Below, piece after piece: positions 34,475 through 44,111 of a stretch of DNA of 64,000 nucleotides; within the stretch, counting starts at the first letter, position 1, and each line of letters begins with the position of its first letter. The notes beneath the pieces are model-generated. The model ran no database searches, was not told the origin of the DNA, and saw nothing but the letters and a program-made list of their open reading frames with translations. Where the stretch lies: NCBI GenBank assembly GCA_040905505.1, contig JBBDRL010000109.1, forward strand, positions 1 through 64,000, written 5' to 3'. Origin of the DNA: WHSP01 sp040905505. Its GTDB lineage: Bacteria > Gemmatimonadota > Gemmatimonadetes > Longimicrobiales > Longimicrobiaceae. The translations under genes were made by a program, and so were the position numbers.

Positions 34475-34512
34475 CCGTTTTCCAGGAAAATGCTTCCGGA
34501 AAGCGGGTTTTT
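34475..34512 (+). terminator. Second intrinsic terminator in the sulfite reductase leader
   Basis: A 9-bp stem (34475-34483 with 34498-34506, one T-G pair) is followed by a G and five T residues at 34508-34512, 32 bases before the sulfite reductase ATG. Alternative short hairpins can form within it. Two terminators in series indicate tight attenuation. Confidence 0.6.
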
Positions 34513-34543
34513 ACACCGACTTCGACACACTTGAGTGAATGGC

Positions 34544-36244
34544 ATGAGCACCATCATCGACGATATAGCCCTGAGCGAGGTCGAGAGGACGAAGCTGGAG
34601 AGCGGCGGCCTGCGCGGCTCTCTGCCCGACGAGCTGGAGAACGCAGTCAATCACCTTTCGGAGGACGCCAAGCAGCTTCTGAAATTCCACGGGTCTTACC
34701 AGCAGGAGGATCGTGATCAGCGCCGGGAGCGGAAGCGTGCGGGGCTCGAGCCGGCCTATAGTTTCATGATCCGCAGTAAGCTTCCCGGCGGTGTCGTCAC
34801 GCCGGAGCAGTACATCCTCCACGACGACCTCGCGGACCGCTACGGTGACGGAACCCTACGCGTGACGACGCGCCAGGGATTTCAGCTCTACGGGGTGCTC
34901 AAAGGAGATCTTCGCTCGAGCATCCACGATCTGAACGAGGCGCTGGTTACGACCTTCGGCGCCTGTGGCGACGTCGTCCGCAACGTCTGCACCTGCCCGG
35001 CTCCATTGCCCGGCGGGCTGCGTCAGGAAGTGATCGAGCTCGCACGGAGCGTCACGGACGAAACCCTGCCGCGTTCGACCGCCTACCACGATATCTGGGT
35101 CGAGGGCACCAAGGTGACGAGCGCAGTGGAAGCCGAGCCGGACCCGCTCTATGGTGAGCGATATCTCCCCCGGAAATTCAAGATCGCTTTCGCTTTCCCC
35201 GAGGATAACTGCACGGACGTCCACTCCAACGATCTCGGCTTCGTGGCGATTCAGCGCGACGGCCGTATCGAAGGCTTCAATGTGCTGGTCGGCGGCGGGA
35301 TGGGCCAGACGCATGGCAAATCGGAGACGTTCCCACGTCTGGCCGATCCGCTGGGCTACGTCGAGTCCGGTGAAGTCATCGAAGTGGCGAAAGCGGTGAT
35401 CGCCGTCCAGAGGGATCACGGCAATCGCGAGAATCGCAAGCGAGCGCGGCTGAAATATCTCATCGACGAGCGAGGTGTCGAATGGTTCCGTGGCGCGGTG
35501 GAAGCGCAGCTCGGACGGCCGGTCGAGCCATCGGCTGCCGTCGAGGTCTCGGGCATCGAGGACCACCTCGGCTGGCATCGGCAGGATGACGGCCGGTTCT
35601 TTCTCGGGGTCTGGGTGGAGAACGGTCGTATCAAGGACTCCGGGACGCTCAGATTGCGAACCGCTCTGCGTACGCTCGTCGATCGCTTTCGGCCCGACGT
35701 GCACCTGACGCTACAGCATAACGTCATTCTCGCGAACGTTCCCCCGGAGCACCGGCCGGAGGTCGACCGCATTCTCCTCGAGCACGGTGTCGTTCCGCCA
35801 GAGCATGTCGCCCTGGCGAGACGCTACGCAATGGCTTGCCCGGCGATGCCCACATGCCCGCTGGCGTTGGCCGAGTCCGAACGCGTACTGCCGGAAGTCA
35901 TCGACGAGCTCGAGGTCGCGTTGGCACGCCTCGGTCTCAACGGTGAGTCGCTGACGATCAGGATGACAGGGTGCCCCAATGGCTGCGCACGCCCGTACAC
36001 CGCGGACCTTTCGTTCGTCGGCAGGTCCCTTGGTAAATACGTCGTCTACGTCGGCGGGAACATGGAAGGAACGCGGCTCGGCTCGATCTACGCCGACCTC
36101 GTTCCGCTCGACGATCTGGTCGAGACCGTGCGGCCCTTGTTCGAGCGCTTTGGAGCGGAACGGGAGGAGGCTGAGCGCTTCGGTGACTTCTGGGCGCGCA
36201 TCGGCCTCGAGCCTTTGCCTTCGGCTGCGCGGCTGACCAGGTGA
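34544..36244 (+). CDS. Assimilatory sulfite reductase haemoprotein (nitrite/sulfite reductase family)
   Basis: A 566-residue sirohaem/[4Fe-4S] enzyme that reduces sulfite to sulfide. It contains the two-half ferredoxin-like repeats (LRVTTRQGFQLYGVLKGDLR; VHLTLQHNVILANVPPEHRP), an arginine-rich anion site, and the cluster cysteines in AMACPAMPTCPLALAESER and RMTGCPNGCARPYTADLSF. Length and motifs fit sulfite reductase better than nitrite reductase, and the neighbours cysH and siroheme genes agree. No flavoprotein subunit is nearby, so ferredoxin may supply electrons (inference). The ATG at 34544 (GAGTGA upstream) is preferred to a GTG nine bases earlier. Confidence 0.88.
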   Translation: MSTIIDDIALSEVERTKLESGGLRGSLPDELENAVNHLSEDAKQLLKFHGSYQQEDRDQRRERKRAGLEPAYSFMIRSKLPGGVVTPEQYILHDDLADRYGDGTLRVTTRQGFQLYGVLKGDLRSSIHDLNEALVTTFGACGDVVRNVCTCPAPLPGGLRQEVIELARSVTDETLPRSTAYHDIWVEGTKVTSAVEAEPDPLYGERYLPRKFKIAFAFPEDNCTDVHSNDLGFVAIQRDGRIEGFNVLVGGGMGQTHGKSETFPRLADPLGYVESGEVIEVAKAVIAVQRDHGNRENRKRARLKYLIDERGVEWFRGAVEAQLGRPVEPSAAVEVSGIEDHLGWHRQDDGRFFLGVWVENGRIKDSGTLRLRTALRTLVDRFRPDVHLTLQHNVILANVPPEHRPEVDRILLEHGVVPPEHVALARRYAMACPAMPTCPLALAESERVLPEVIDELEVALARLGLNGESLTIRMTGCPNGCARPYTADLSFVGRSLGKYVVYVGGNMEGTRLGSIYADLVPLDDLVETVRPLFERFGAEREEAERFGDFWARIGLEPLPSAARLTR

Positions 36245-36251
36245 GGCGACT

Positions 36252-36989
36252 ATGATCGGCCACGCCAGGGGCCCCGCTTCGCAGGGGAGCGCCCCCGCCC
36301 CCGATGGGCGGCACGCCGCGAGTGCGGCGGCGCTGAACGCGAGACTCGAGGGACGATCGCTGGAAGACGCGCTTGCGACGGCGGCAGAGGCTTTCGACGA
36401 TGGTCGTCTGGCCGTGCTTTCGGCATTCGGACCGGGAAGTCTCGTTCTCATCCACGCCCTCCATGAGCTGAGCGTCCGGCTCCCGGTCCTGTTCATCGAT
36501 ACGCTGCATCACTTTCCGGAGACCCTGCAGCACGTCGAGCGTGTCCGCGACCGGTACGATCTCGACCTGCGGGTATTCCGCGCCTGCGACAGCCGGGCCG
36601 AGTTCGAGAATCACCACGGACCGCGGCTCTGGGAACGCGACCTCGACCGCTACCACCAGATCTCCAAGGTCGAGCCATTCCGCCGCGCCATTGCAGACTT
36701 CGACGGATGGATCACCGGGCGTCGACGCGAACAGTCGGATTCGCGCGCCGACCTGCCACTGGCGAGCGGATCTCCACAGATCCGGGTCAACCCGCTCGCC
36801 CCGTGGACTCGGGCGGATGTCTGGCGGTTCATCCTCGCGCGCGGAGTTCCGTACAACCCGCTGCACGATTGCGGATATACGAGCATCGGTGATCAGCCGC
36901 TTACGTCGCCCGCTGCCGATGACGAGCCGGAGCGGGCGGGCCGTTGGCGCGGCTCGGACCGGAGCGAATGCGGCATTCATCTTCAGTAG
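36252..36989 (+). CDS. cysH: Phosphoadenylyl-sulfate (PAPS) reductase
   Basis: A 245-residue reductase that turns PAPS into sulfite. The fold motif LAVLSAFGPGSLVLIHALHE, the LPVLFIDTLHHFPETLQHV block and the C-terminal catalytic ECGIHLQ are present. The four cysteines that hold the [4Fe-4S] cluster in APS reductases are missing (HQISKVEPFRRAI has no Cys pair, and the later site reads GYTSIGDQPLT), so this is a PAPS-type enzyme that needs APS kinase elsewhere. It follows the sulfite reductase gene after 7 bases. Confidence 0.9.
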   Translation: MIGHARGPASQGSAPAPDGRHAASAAALNARLEGRSLEDALATAAEAFDDGRLAVLSAFGPGSLVLIHALHELSVRLPVLFIDTLHHFPETLQHVERVRDRYDLDLRVFRACDSRAEFENHHGPRLWERDLDRYHQISKVEPFRRAIADFDGWITGRRREQSDSRADLPLASGSPQIRVNPLAPWTRADVWRFILARGVPYNPLHDCGYTSIGDQPLTSPAADDEPERAGRWRGSDRSECGIHLQ

Positions 36990-36995
36990 AGCATC

Positions 36996-38609
36996 ATGAA
37001 AGCAACGATTGTCGGTGGCGAGCAGTCCTCCGAGGGCCGCGACCACCTCGCCAGGGTTTATCTGGTCGGTGCGGGTCCGGGCGACCCGGGGCTCCTCACC
37101 CGACGGGCAGCCGGCCTCCTCCGCAGGGCTGACGTCGTCGTCCATGACGCGCTCGTCGGTCGTGCAATTCTGGAGCTCGTCGCGCCGGATGCCGAAGTGA
37201 TCGACGTCGGAAAACGGTGCGGTGGCCGTCATACCCGGCAGGGATGGATCAACGACCTGCTGATCGAGCGATCCCGGAGCGCAGCCAAGATCGTGGTCCG
37301 GCTAAAGGGCGGAGACCCGTTCGTCTTCGGGCGGGGTGGGGAAGAGGCGCTGGCGCTGCACGAGGCGGGCGTTCCCTTTCGCATCGTTCCCGGAATTACC
37401 GCGGCGGTCGGCGTAAGCGCATATGCGGGAATTCCCCTGACGCACCGGGGCCTGTCGTCGTCCGTGACCTTCGTGACCGGCCACGAATGCACCGGGAAGC
37501 GCACGGACGGTGTTGATTGGGATGCGCTCGGCCGTCTCGATGGTACGCTCGCCATCTATATGGGCGTCGGGGCGCTTGCACGAATCGCGGGACGTCTGGT
37601 GGCGGCAGGCCGCTCGCCGTCAACACCGGCCGCCGTGATCGAATGGGGAACGTACGCCAGACAGCGGACGGTGACCGGTCCGCTGGCGCAGATCGCTGCG
37701 CTCGCGATGGCGTCGGGAATTGGTGCCCCCGCCCTGGTCGTGGTCGGCGAAGTCGCCGCCCTCCACGAGCGCCTCTCCTGGTTCGATCAGCGCCCGCTCA
37801 GCGGCGTCCGGATACTCGTAGGCCGCTCCCGACCCCAGCGCTCTCGCATCGCCGCCGCGCTGTCGCATATGGGGGCCGACGTTCTGGAGCACCCGATCCT
37901 TCGTGTCGCGCCCGCTCCGCGACCCGCGAACGTCGACGCGGGTTTTTCGACGCTTTCACGCACCGACTGGGTCGTCTTCACTTCATCCGCCGCGGTTTCA
38001 CGCTTCTGGGTGGAAGCCGCGGACCGCGGCCTGGACTCCAGATGCCTCGGCGCCGTACGGGTCGCGGCGTTCGGCCAGGCGACTGCCGATGCACTGCGGT
38101 CCTGTGGCATCGTCGCGGATGTTCACGTCCGCAACTTCCGACCGGAACGGGCGCTTGCCGAGTTCGCCCGATTCGGGCCCTTGAGCGGAAAGCAGGTCCT
38201 GTTTCCGAGGGAGGCTCACCTCGATTCGCCGATCGCGGCGGCGATTCGTGCCGCGGGCGCTCGCGTGGAGGAGCTCGAGATATTTCGAACCGTGGTCGAC
38301 GAGACGCCTGACCACTTCCACCGGGAAGATGCCCTTCCGCATCCCGACTTCATCGTCCTTCCGTCCTCGTCCTCGGCGCTTGCAATCGCTGATTTGCCAG
38401 AGGCCAGCCAGCCTGGCATCCGGGTCGTGGCGATCGGGGAGCGGACCGCCGCGACAGCCAGGTCGCACGGCCTGCGCGTCGATGCCGTTGCGGGTCGTTC
38501 AACGGTCGAGGGCATCGTCCGCGTCATCCAGGACCTGGTCGCCGAAGCGGAGCGACCCATTCGTGCGGATACCGCCGCCATGGACGGCGTTCGTCTGGTG
38601 CTGGCTTGA
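36996..38609 (+). CDS. Uroporphyrinogen-III methyltransferase / uroporphyrinogen-III synthase fusion
   Basis: A 537-residue bifunctional protein. Residues 20-265 are a SUMT/CobA methyltransferase (VYLVGAGPGDPGLLTRRAAG, VVRLKGGDPFVFGRGGEEAL, GIPLTHRGLSSSVTFVTGHE) that makes precorrin-2; residues about 270-520 are a HemD-type synthase (ILVGRSRPQRSRIAAALSHM, WVVFTSSAAVSRFW, VLFPREAHLDSPIAAAIRAA). Together they feed sirohaem made for the reductase encoded first in the operon. The gene starts 6 bases after cysH. Confidence 0.9.
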   Translation: MKATIVGGEQSSEGRDHLARVYLVGAGPGDPGLLTRRAAGLLRRADVVVHDALVGRAILELVAPDAEVIDVGKRCGGRHTRQGWINDLLIERSRSAAKIVVRLKGGDPFVFGRGGEEALALHEAGVPFRIVPGITAAVGVSAYAGIPLTHRGLSSSVTFVTGHECTGKRTDGVDWDALGRLDGTLAIYMGVGALARIAGRLVAAGRSPSTPAAVIEWGTYARQRTVTGPLAQIAALAMASGIGAPALVVVGEVAALHERLSWFDQRPLSGVRILVGRSRPQRSRIAAALSHMGADVLEHPILRVAPAPRPANVDAGFSTLSRTDWVVFTSSAAVSRFWVEAADRGLDSRCLGAVRVAAFGQATADALRSCGIVADVHVRNFRPERALAEFARFGPLSGKQVLFPREAHLDSPIAAAIRAAGARVEELEIFRTVVDETPDHFHREDALPHPDFIVLPSSSSALAIADLPEASQPGIRVVAIGERTAATARSHGLRVDAVAGRSTVEGIVRVIQDLVAEAERPIRADTAAMDGVRLVLA

Positions 38610-38611
38610 AG

Positions 38612-40072
38612 ATGGCAACGCAGCCCCGTCGGCCGACGACCACGCGCCGCGCGGCCTCGCTGATCCTCGTCGGGCACGGTTCACATCTCAGCGCGGACTC
38701 GAGCGCACCGGTCTATGCCCACGCCGCCCGGATCCGCGCGCTGGGCGTCTTCGACGAGGTCCTCGAGGCCTTCTGGAAGGAGGAACCCTGCCTTCGGGAC
38801 GCGATCGACCTGACCGTGGGCGACGACGTCTGGATCGTACCCGTCTTTCTCGCCGAGGGCTATTTTACCCGCCAGGTCGTTCCCCGCGAGCTCGGCCTGG
38901 ACGGCCCGCTGCTGGCGCCCGGCCGACGCCGCATTCGCTACTGCCCGCCTGTCGGAACCCATCCGGCGATGGCCGACCTGATCCTGGCGCGGGCACGAGC
39001 CACAGCCGAGCTTGACCCCGCCGCCCACGAGCGAGCCGCCCTGCTCGTCATCGGGCACGGAACCGACCGCAGCGAAACGTCTGGCGACACGCTCTATGGT
39101 CTTGTGGACCAGCTCCGGCGCACGAGCGGCTTCGGTCTAGTCGAATGTGGATTTCTGGACGAAGAGCCCTCGATCGCCAGCGTTCTGGACACGGTCCGGG
39201 CAGAACACGTCGTCCTGGTCCCGTTCTTCGTGGCGGAGGGTTGGCACACGAGGTCCACGATACCGCAGGACCTGGGGCTCGAGGGCGCGGTGACGGTTCG
39301 CGACGGGATGACCCTCTGGTACACGCCTCCTGTCGGCACCATGGACGAGATCTCGGCTACGATACTTGCGATCTGTTCGGACAATGGCGCAGTGCTCGGG
39401 CCCCCGAGCCGCGTGGCGGACCGTGAGCCCCAGACGGAGCTGGCCCGTGCCCGTTCATCCTTCCTGGAGCGGCTTGCCATGGCCCCCCCTGACGGTATCG
39501 AGTTCCTCCAGCTCCGGATTGAAGTCGACGCCGCCAGAGGCCAGTTCCGGCTGCGGAACGCACGAGATTCGGGCCTTACCGAAGAGTCGCTGATCCGCTA
39601 CTGCGATCCCGAAGCCGCCCTCGAAGTGGCACGCGCGACCGGATCGGGCGCCTACCGCCCCCTTCGGTTCGCCGCCGACCTTCGGCATGGGTGGATTTTG
39701 ACCGGCCTGAACGTGGATGGTCTCTGGCGAGCACTGGACCTGCTCTATCCCGGTGCCGTCCTACACTGGTCTCGGATGCTGCAGGACCGGATCGAGACCG
39801 TGCCCTTCACCCGGTGGGCCGCGCGCCAGACGGGGATCTATTCCGGCGTTCGCGATCTGCCGCTGGATCGGCTGTCCACCGTCGTCCGGTCCTGCTGCGA
39901 ACGCCGGGAATGCCTGCGCACACGTAGCTGGGAGGCTGAGGAGCTGAAGAATACGGGAAATGCGGTGAACCGGGTGCCCTGCGTCGAACCCTGTACCCTC
40001 TTCGCAGGCGCCGCACGTGAGCTTCTCGATTCCAATGATGCTTGCCACAGCCGCCCGGCGTCATCAGCTTGA
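38612..40072 (+). CDS. CbiX/SirB-type chelatase fused to a DR2241-like [4Fe-4S] domain
   Basis: A 486-residue protein. The first 270 residues are a duplicated CbiX-type chelatase (SLILVGHGSHLSADSSAPVY and ALLVIGHGTDRSETSGDTLY, each with the metal-site histidine), then a DR2241-like region with a C-terminal cluster of cysteines (RSCCERRECLRTRSW and VPCVEPCTLFAG) expected to bind an iron-sulfur cluster. It should insert iron into sirohydrochlorin (or oxidise precorrin-2), completing sirohaem for the sulfite reductase. ATG at 38612 starts just after the preceding stop; a TTG at 38606 is possible. Confidence 0.85.
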   Translation: MATQPRRPTTTRRAASLILVGHGSHLSADSSAPVYAHAARIRALGVFDEVLEAFWKEEPCLRDAIDLTVGDDVWIVPVFLAEGYFTRQVVPRELGLDGPLLAPGRRRIRYCPPVGTHPAMADLILARARATAELDPAAHERAALLVIGHGTDRSETSGDTLYGLVDQLRRTSGFGLVECGFLDEEPSIASVLDTVRAEHVVLVPFFVAEGWHTRSTIPQDLGLEGAVTVRDGMTLWYTPPVGTMDEISATILAICSDNGAVLGPPSRVADREPQTELARARSSFLERLAMAPPDGIEFLQLRIEVDAARGQFRLRNARDSGLTEESLIRYCDPEAALEVARATGSGAYRPLRFAADLRHGWILTGLNVDGLWRALDLLYPGAVLHWSRMLQDRIETVPFTRWAARQTGIYSGVRDLPLDRLSTVVRSCCERRECLRTRSWEAEELKNTGNAVNRVPCVEPCTLFAGAARELLDSNDACHSRPASSA

Positions 40073-40134
40073 TCCAGGTGCGTCGCTCACCGCGTACGGC
40101 CGTTCGCTCCTTCCAACTTCCGCACGAGAGACCA

Positions 40135-41730
40135 ATGATCGCACTGATCGCGCGCGGCAGCGCCATCCTGCTCTGCGCCACCACATTCACGCTGATCCCA
40201 CGCCCCTCCGCAGCGCAGGGGGCCAACCTGGACGCCCTTCTGGAAGAGGTCACCGCCCACGTCGAGGGGAACCGCAAGCTGACGCAGGTCATGGTCGACA
40301 AGATCTTCAGCTTCTCGGAGCTCGCCTTCCACGAGGTCGAGACCTCGCGATACCTGGTCGAGATGCTTCGGGAGAACGGCTTCGAAGTCGAGGAAGGGAT
40401 CTCCGGAATGCCGACCGCTTGGGTCGCGCGGTGGGGCTCCGGCGAGCCCGTGATCGCTTTCGGAAGTGACATCGACGGCATTCCGAAGGCTAGCCAGAAA
40501 CCGGGCGTCGCATACCACGACCCGATCGTGGAAGGCGCCCCGGGCCACGGCGAAGGCCACAACTCGGGTCAGGCGGTCAACGTCACGGCGGCGCTCGCGG
40601 TGAAGGAGATCATGGAGCGAGAAGGCATTCAGGGGACGCTCGTTCTATGGCCAGGCGTCGCCGAGGAGCTGCTCGGCGCCAAGGCATGGCTCGTCCGAGA
40701 TGGACTGTTCGACGACGTGGATGCCGTCTTCTTCACCCACGTCAGCAGCAACCTGAGCGTCACCTACGGGCAGGCGAGCGGTACGGGCCTGGTCTCGGTG
40801 GAGTTCATCTTCAACGGCGAGTCCGCCCACAGTGCGGGTAGCCCCTGGCGTGGCCGCAGCGCGCTGGACGCCGCGGTCCTCTTGGATGTCGGCTGGAACT
40901 TCCGTCGCGAGCACCTCCGGCCCGAGCAACGCTCGCACTCCATCTACTCCGACGGCGGCGACCAGCCCAATGTCGTGCCCTCCCGAGCCGCGATCTGGTA
41001 CTTCATCCGGGAGCTCGACTACCCGGACATCCGCCGGAACTTCGATACCGCCATCCGCATGGCCGAAGGTGCCGCGCTGATGACGGATACGGAGATGGAG
41101 TACCGGATCCTGGGCGCGGCGTGGCCTCGGCACTTCAACAAGCCCATCGCGGAGCTCATGGATCGTCACATCCAGGCCGTGGGTCTGCCCGAATTCACCG
41201 AGGACGATCATCGGCTCGCCCGAGCCGTCCAGGACGCGGTCGGCAGCGATCCGGATGGGCTCGCCACCTCACTCAACGAGCTCGAGGCGCCCTCCGGGCC
41301 GCGTAGAAGCGGCGGCTCGGATGACATCGGCGACGTCTCGTGGACCGTCCCCACCGTCACGTTGCGCTTCCCCTCCAACGTCCCGGGTCTCCCCGGCCAC
41401 AACTGGTCGAGCGGCATCGCGATGGCGACGCCCATCGCACACAAGGGCGCCACCGCCGGGGCCAAGGTAATGGCCCGTACCGCTCTGGAGATGTTTCTGA
41501 ACCCAACCCACGCTGACGAGGCGTGGGCCTATTTCGACGACGTCCAGACACAGGACATGGAGTACGAGTCATTCATCGGACCGGACGACCCCCCCGCCAT
41601 CTGGCTCAATACGGAGATCATGGACCAGTTCCGGCCGCGCCTCGAGCCGTTCTACTTCGATGAGACGCGATATGATACCTATCTCGAGCAGCTCGGTATC
41701 GAGTATCCCACCCTTCAGCCGGCGCCGTAG
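40135..41730 (+). CDS. Secreted M20-family amidohydrolase (AbgB-like)
   Basis: A 531-residue exported metallohydrolase. After a signal peptide (LLCATTFTLIPRPSAAQG) it shows M20 features: FSFSELAFHEVETSRYLVEM, VIAFGSDIDGIPKASQKPG, HGEGHNSGQAVNVTAALAVK (metal-ligand region) and LVLWPGVAEELLGAKAWLV with the catalytic glutamate, then a lid domain (FNGESAHSAGSPWRGRSALD). Similar proteins cleave p-aminobenzoyl-glutamate or acyl-amino acids. ATG at 40135 has GAGAG upstream; the preceding gene ends 62 bases before. Confidence 0.85.
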   Translation: MIALIARGSAILLCATTFTLIPRPSAAQGANLDALLEEVTAHVEGNRKLTQVMVDKIFSFSELAFHEVETSRYLVEMLRENGFEVEEGISGMPTAWVARWGSGEPVIAFGSDIDGIPKASQKPGVAYHDPIVEGAPGHGEGHNSGQAVNVTAALAVKEIMEREGIQGTLVLWPGVAEELLGAKAWLVRDGLFDDVDAVFFTHVSSNLSVTYGQASGTGLVSVEFIFNGESAHSAGSPWRGRSALDAAVLLDVGWNFRREHLRPEQRSHSIYSDGGDQPNVVPSRAAIWYFIRELDYPDIRRNFDTAIRMAEGAALMTDTEMEYRILGAAWPRHFNKPIAELMDRHIQAVGLPEFTEDDHRLARAVQDAVGSDPDGLATSLNELEAPSGPRRSGGSDDIGDVSWTVPTVTLRFPSNVPGLPGHNWSSGIAMATPIAHKGATAGAKVMARTALEMFLNPTHADEAWAYFDDVQTQDMEYESFIGPDDPPAIWLNTEIMDQFRPRLEPFYFDETRYDTYLEQLGIEYPTLQPAP

Positions 41731-41849
41731 ATCCACCGACTCGCGGCACGGCGACAGCGCCTCACCGATGTCTGCCGGGTCGCTTGATGCACCTGGGGAG
41801 GGCGTGACCGCCACCCCCTCCCCATGTTTTCAGCGACCCGTTCCGGCGT

Positions 41850-43595
41850 TCAGCGGGGCACCGGTAAGGTCGCTGGAGCATCGGAGTTCACCGCACCCAT
41901 ACCTGCTGGCGCCGCGCCCGGGCCGCCGCGGCCGCCGGGACGCTCCCGCCTGAGCGCCGCGACCGCCTCGAGTGCCACCAGAATCGTCGCGCCCAGAATG
42001 AGCACGTCCATGAAAACCAGGAAGTAGCTGCTGGAATCCCAGAACTGTCGGAGCTGAATGATGAGCGCCCAGGTCGCCATCACCAGCAGGAAGGTGAGGG
42101 GCACCAACGTGTAGCGGATCGGCCGGCCCATCTTGAGCAGCAGAACGCTGATCACCAGGAGCGTGAGGCCGGCGAGGAGCTGATTGGTCGTGCCGAAGAG
42201 CGGCCAGATGATCATCCCCCCAGCGCCCGCGGCCCCGCCCGCTCCGAAAGCCAGCGCGATGCACGAGCCCACCGCGATCAGAGTTGCCGCCGTGCGGCCC
42301 TTCAGCAGTCCGATGCCGTAGATCTCCCCCCATTCCTGGACGATGTAGCGCTGGAGCCGTACGCCGGTGTCCATGGTGGTCGCCGCAAACAGGACCGCCA
42401 TCACCGCCAGGAGTGTCTCGGAAAACGCGACTGGTAAACCCAGCCCCAGATTCACGATGCGGGCGCCACCGCGAACGAACGCGTCGGTGCCGCCTGCAGC
42501 GAACGAGGTGTAGAACGCGTTCCAATCGGCCACCGACGCGAACCCGGCAGTACAGGCGATGATCGCAGCCAGAGCCAGCGTGCCCTCACCGACCGCACCG
42601 AGGTATCCGACGAAACGAACGTCGGTCTCCTTGTTGAGCTGCTTCGACGTGGTGCCCGAGGAGACGAGTCCATGGAAGCCGGAGATCGCGCCGCAGGCGA
42701 TGGTGACGAAAAGAAGCGGCACGAACGATGGCGCGCCGAGCGCTGAGGCCGCCTCCCCGTTCCAAGCAGGCGCTACGATCGTCGGATTGCCGATGACGAC
42801 CGCCAGGTAGATGACGCCGAGGGCTACGAACAACTGCAGGCCGTTGATGTAGTCACGCGGCTGGAGGAGGGCCCAGACGGGGAGGACCGATGCGATGCCC
42901 GCATACGCGAACAGCGCCAGGACCCAGACCGCCGGCGCCGCCACCCCCGCGACCTCATCCGGCAGAACGACGGGGACGTAATCGCCCGCCCACATCGCGA
43001 TATACAGAAGGATCAGACCCACGACCGATGGCCCCAATAGCCCGACCCCCCGCCGATATACGAGAAAGCCGATCGTCATTGCGATCGGGATGACGATCCA
43101 CGCGGAAAGGACGCTCGAGGGGACGCTGATGAAGAGGTTCGCGATCACGATCGCGAACACCGCGTTGACCATCAGGAGCAGCAGGAAGATGACGATCATG
43201 AAGACGCTGCGGGCGCGGGGCCCGATCACCGACTCCGTGAGCGCCCCGATCGACTTCGCCTTGTTCCTGGAGCTCGCCCAGAGCGCGCCCGCGTCGTGGA
43301 CACCCGCGAAGAACACGGTTCCGAAAACGACCCAGAGGAAGGCGGGGAGCCAGCCCCAGATGACCGCGATGGCGGGACCGACGATCGGCGCCGCGCCGGC
43401 GACAGAGGTGAAGTGATGGCCCCAGAGCACCATCTTGTTGGTCGGGACGAAGTCCACCCCGTCCTCGAACTCGTGTGCGGGAGTCCGGAAGTCCGGATCG
43501 AGCCGGAGGATCTTTTCCGAGATGAACCTGGAGTAGAATCGATACCCGGTGATGAAGCCGAACAACCCGATGACCGCCAGAACGATCGCGCTCAT
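41850..43595 (-). CDS. Carbon starvation protein CstA family transporter
   Basis: A 581-residue polytopic membrane protein of the CstA/BtsT family, peptide or pyruvate transporters induced on carbon limitation. Characteristic parts are DFVPTNKMVLWGHHFTSVAG, AGAAPIVGPAIAVIWGWLPA, GTVFFAGVHDAGALWASSRN, CGAISGFHGLVSSGTTSKQL and LFAATTMDTGVRLQRYIVQE. The C-terminal tail is rich in Pro, Gly and Ala. It stands alone on the minus strand, with about 120 bases after the convergent M20 gene; upstream of it lies a 500-base gene-free stretch. Confidence 0.9.
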   Translation of the reverse strand: MSAIVLAVIGLFGFITGYRFYSRFISEKILRLDPDFRTPAHEFEDGVDFVPTNKMVLWGHHFTSVAGAAPIVGPAIAVIWGWLPAFLWVVFGTVFFAGVHDAGALWASSRNKAKSIGALTESVIGPRARSVFMIVIFLLLLMVNAVFAIVIANLFISVPSSVLSAWIVIPIAMTIGFLVYRRGVGLLGPSVVGLILLYIAMWAGDYVPVVLPDEVAGVAAPAVWVLALFAYAGIASVLPVWALLQPRDYINGLQLFVALGVIYLAVVIGNPTIVAPAWNGEAASALGAPSFVPLLFVTIACGAISGFHGLVSSGTTSKQLNKETDVRFVGYLGAVGEGTLALAAIIACTAGFASVADWNAFYTSFAAGGTDAFVRGGARIVNLGLGLPVAFSETLLAVMAVLFAATTMDTGVRLQRYIVQEWGEIYGIGLLKGRTAATLIAVGSCIALAFGAGGAAGAGGMIIWPLFGTTNQLLAGLTLLVISVLLLKMGRPIRYTLVPLTFLLVMATWALIIQLRQFWDSSSYFLVFMDVLILGATILVALEAVAALRRERPGGRGGPGAAPAGMGAVNSDAPATLPVPR

Positions 43596-44111
43596 CCGCC
43601 AGATCTCCTATCCGCAGCCGACGAGCGGCTCCGGAAGTTCAGGTGTGTCGCGTTACCGGTAGGGGGTAGTGAGACTGCCGCTAGTCCGTGCCTGTCGATC
43701 CCCACCGGCTCTTCCTGGAGCGGTCGGTCGGGGAAGGCGCTGGTTCGAGCGTGGTGGAGCGGTCGCGTGGACTGTGGCGATCGGCGCCCAGCACCAGACA
43801 GCGGTTCGTAGGCCGGGTTGTTTCAAGGCCGTTGGAAAGCACTTCGTGTGGGAAGCATGAGAGCATCTTCTGGAGCTCTGCTGCTTGTTACCGCGCAGGG
43901 GTCTCCTTCGTTCCGCTCCGGTGGGGTCAGCTTGCCCGAACCCGTTTGGGGACCACAGGCGCACGAGCCGAGTCACTCCTGGCGGGGCCCTCCATGGGCA
44001 GGCGCCGCTGCTCCATTAATAAGGAATAAGGGTCCGAGCTTCCGGACCCTTGAACCATTCCTTGTGCCTGCCGCTCCCCGCCCCAGGGCGTCGACGGCCG
44101 CCTTTACTTGC
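43596..44111. other. Gene-free interval between cstA and the lipoprotein gene
   Basis: No supported gene. Short readings on both strands have no recognisable domains. A perfect 9-bp hairpin lies at 44028-44051 (AAGGGTCCG with CGGACCCTT); on the minus strand it is followed by a T-rich stretch, so it may terminate the lipoprotein gene upstream on that strand. The rest presumably holds the cstA promoter. Confidence 0.5.

Noticed and set aside
43688..44029. Open frames in the gap upstream of cstA
   Set aside because: No ribosome site or domain, and mixed composition; they look random.
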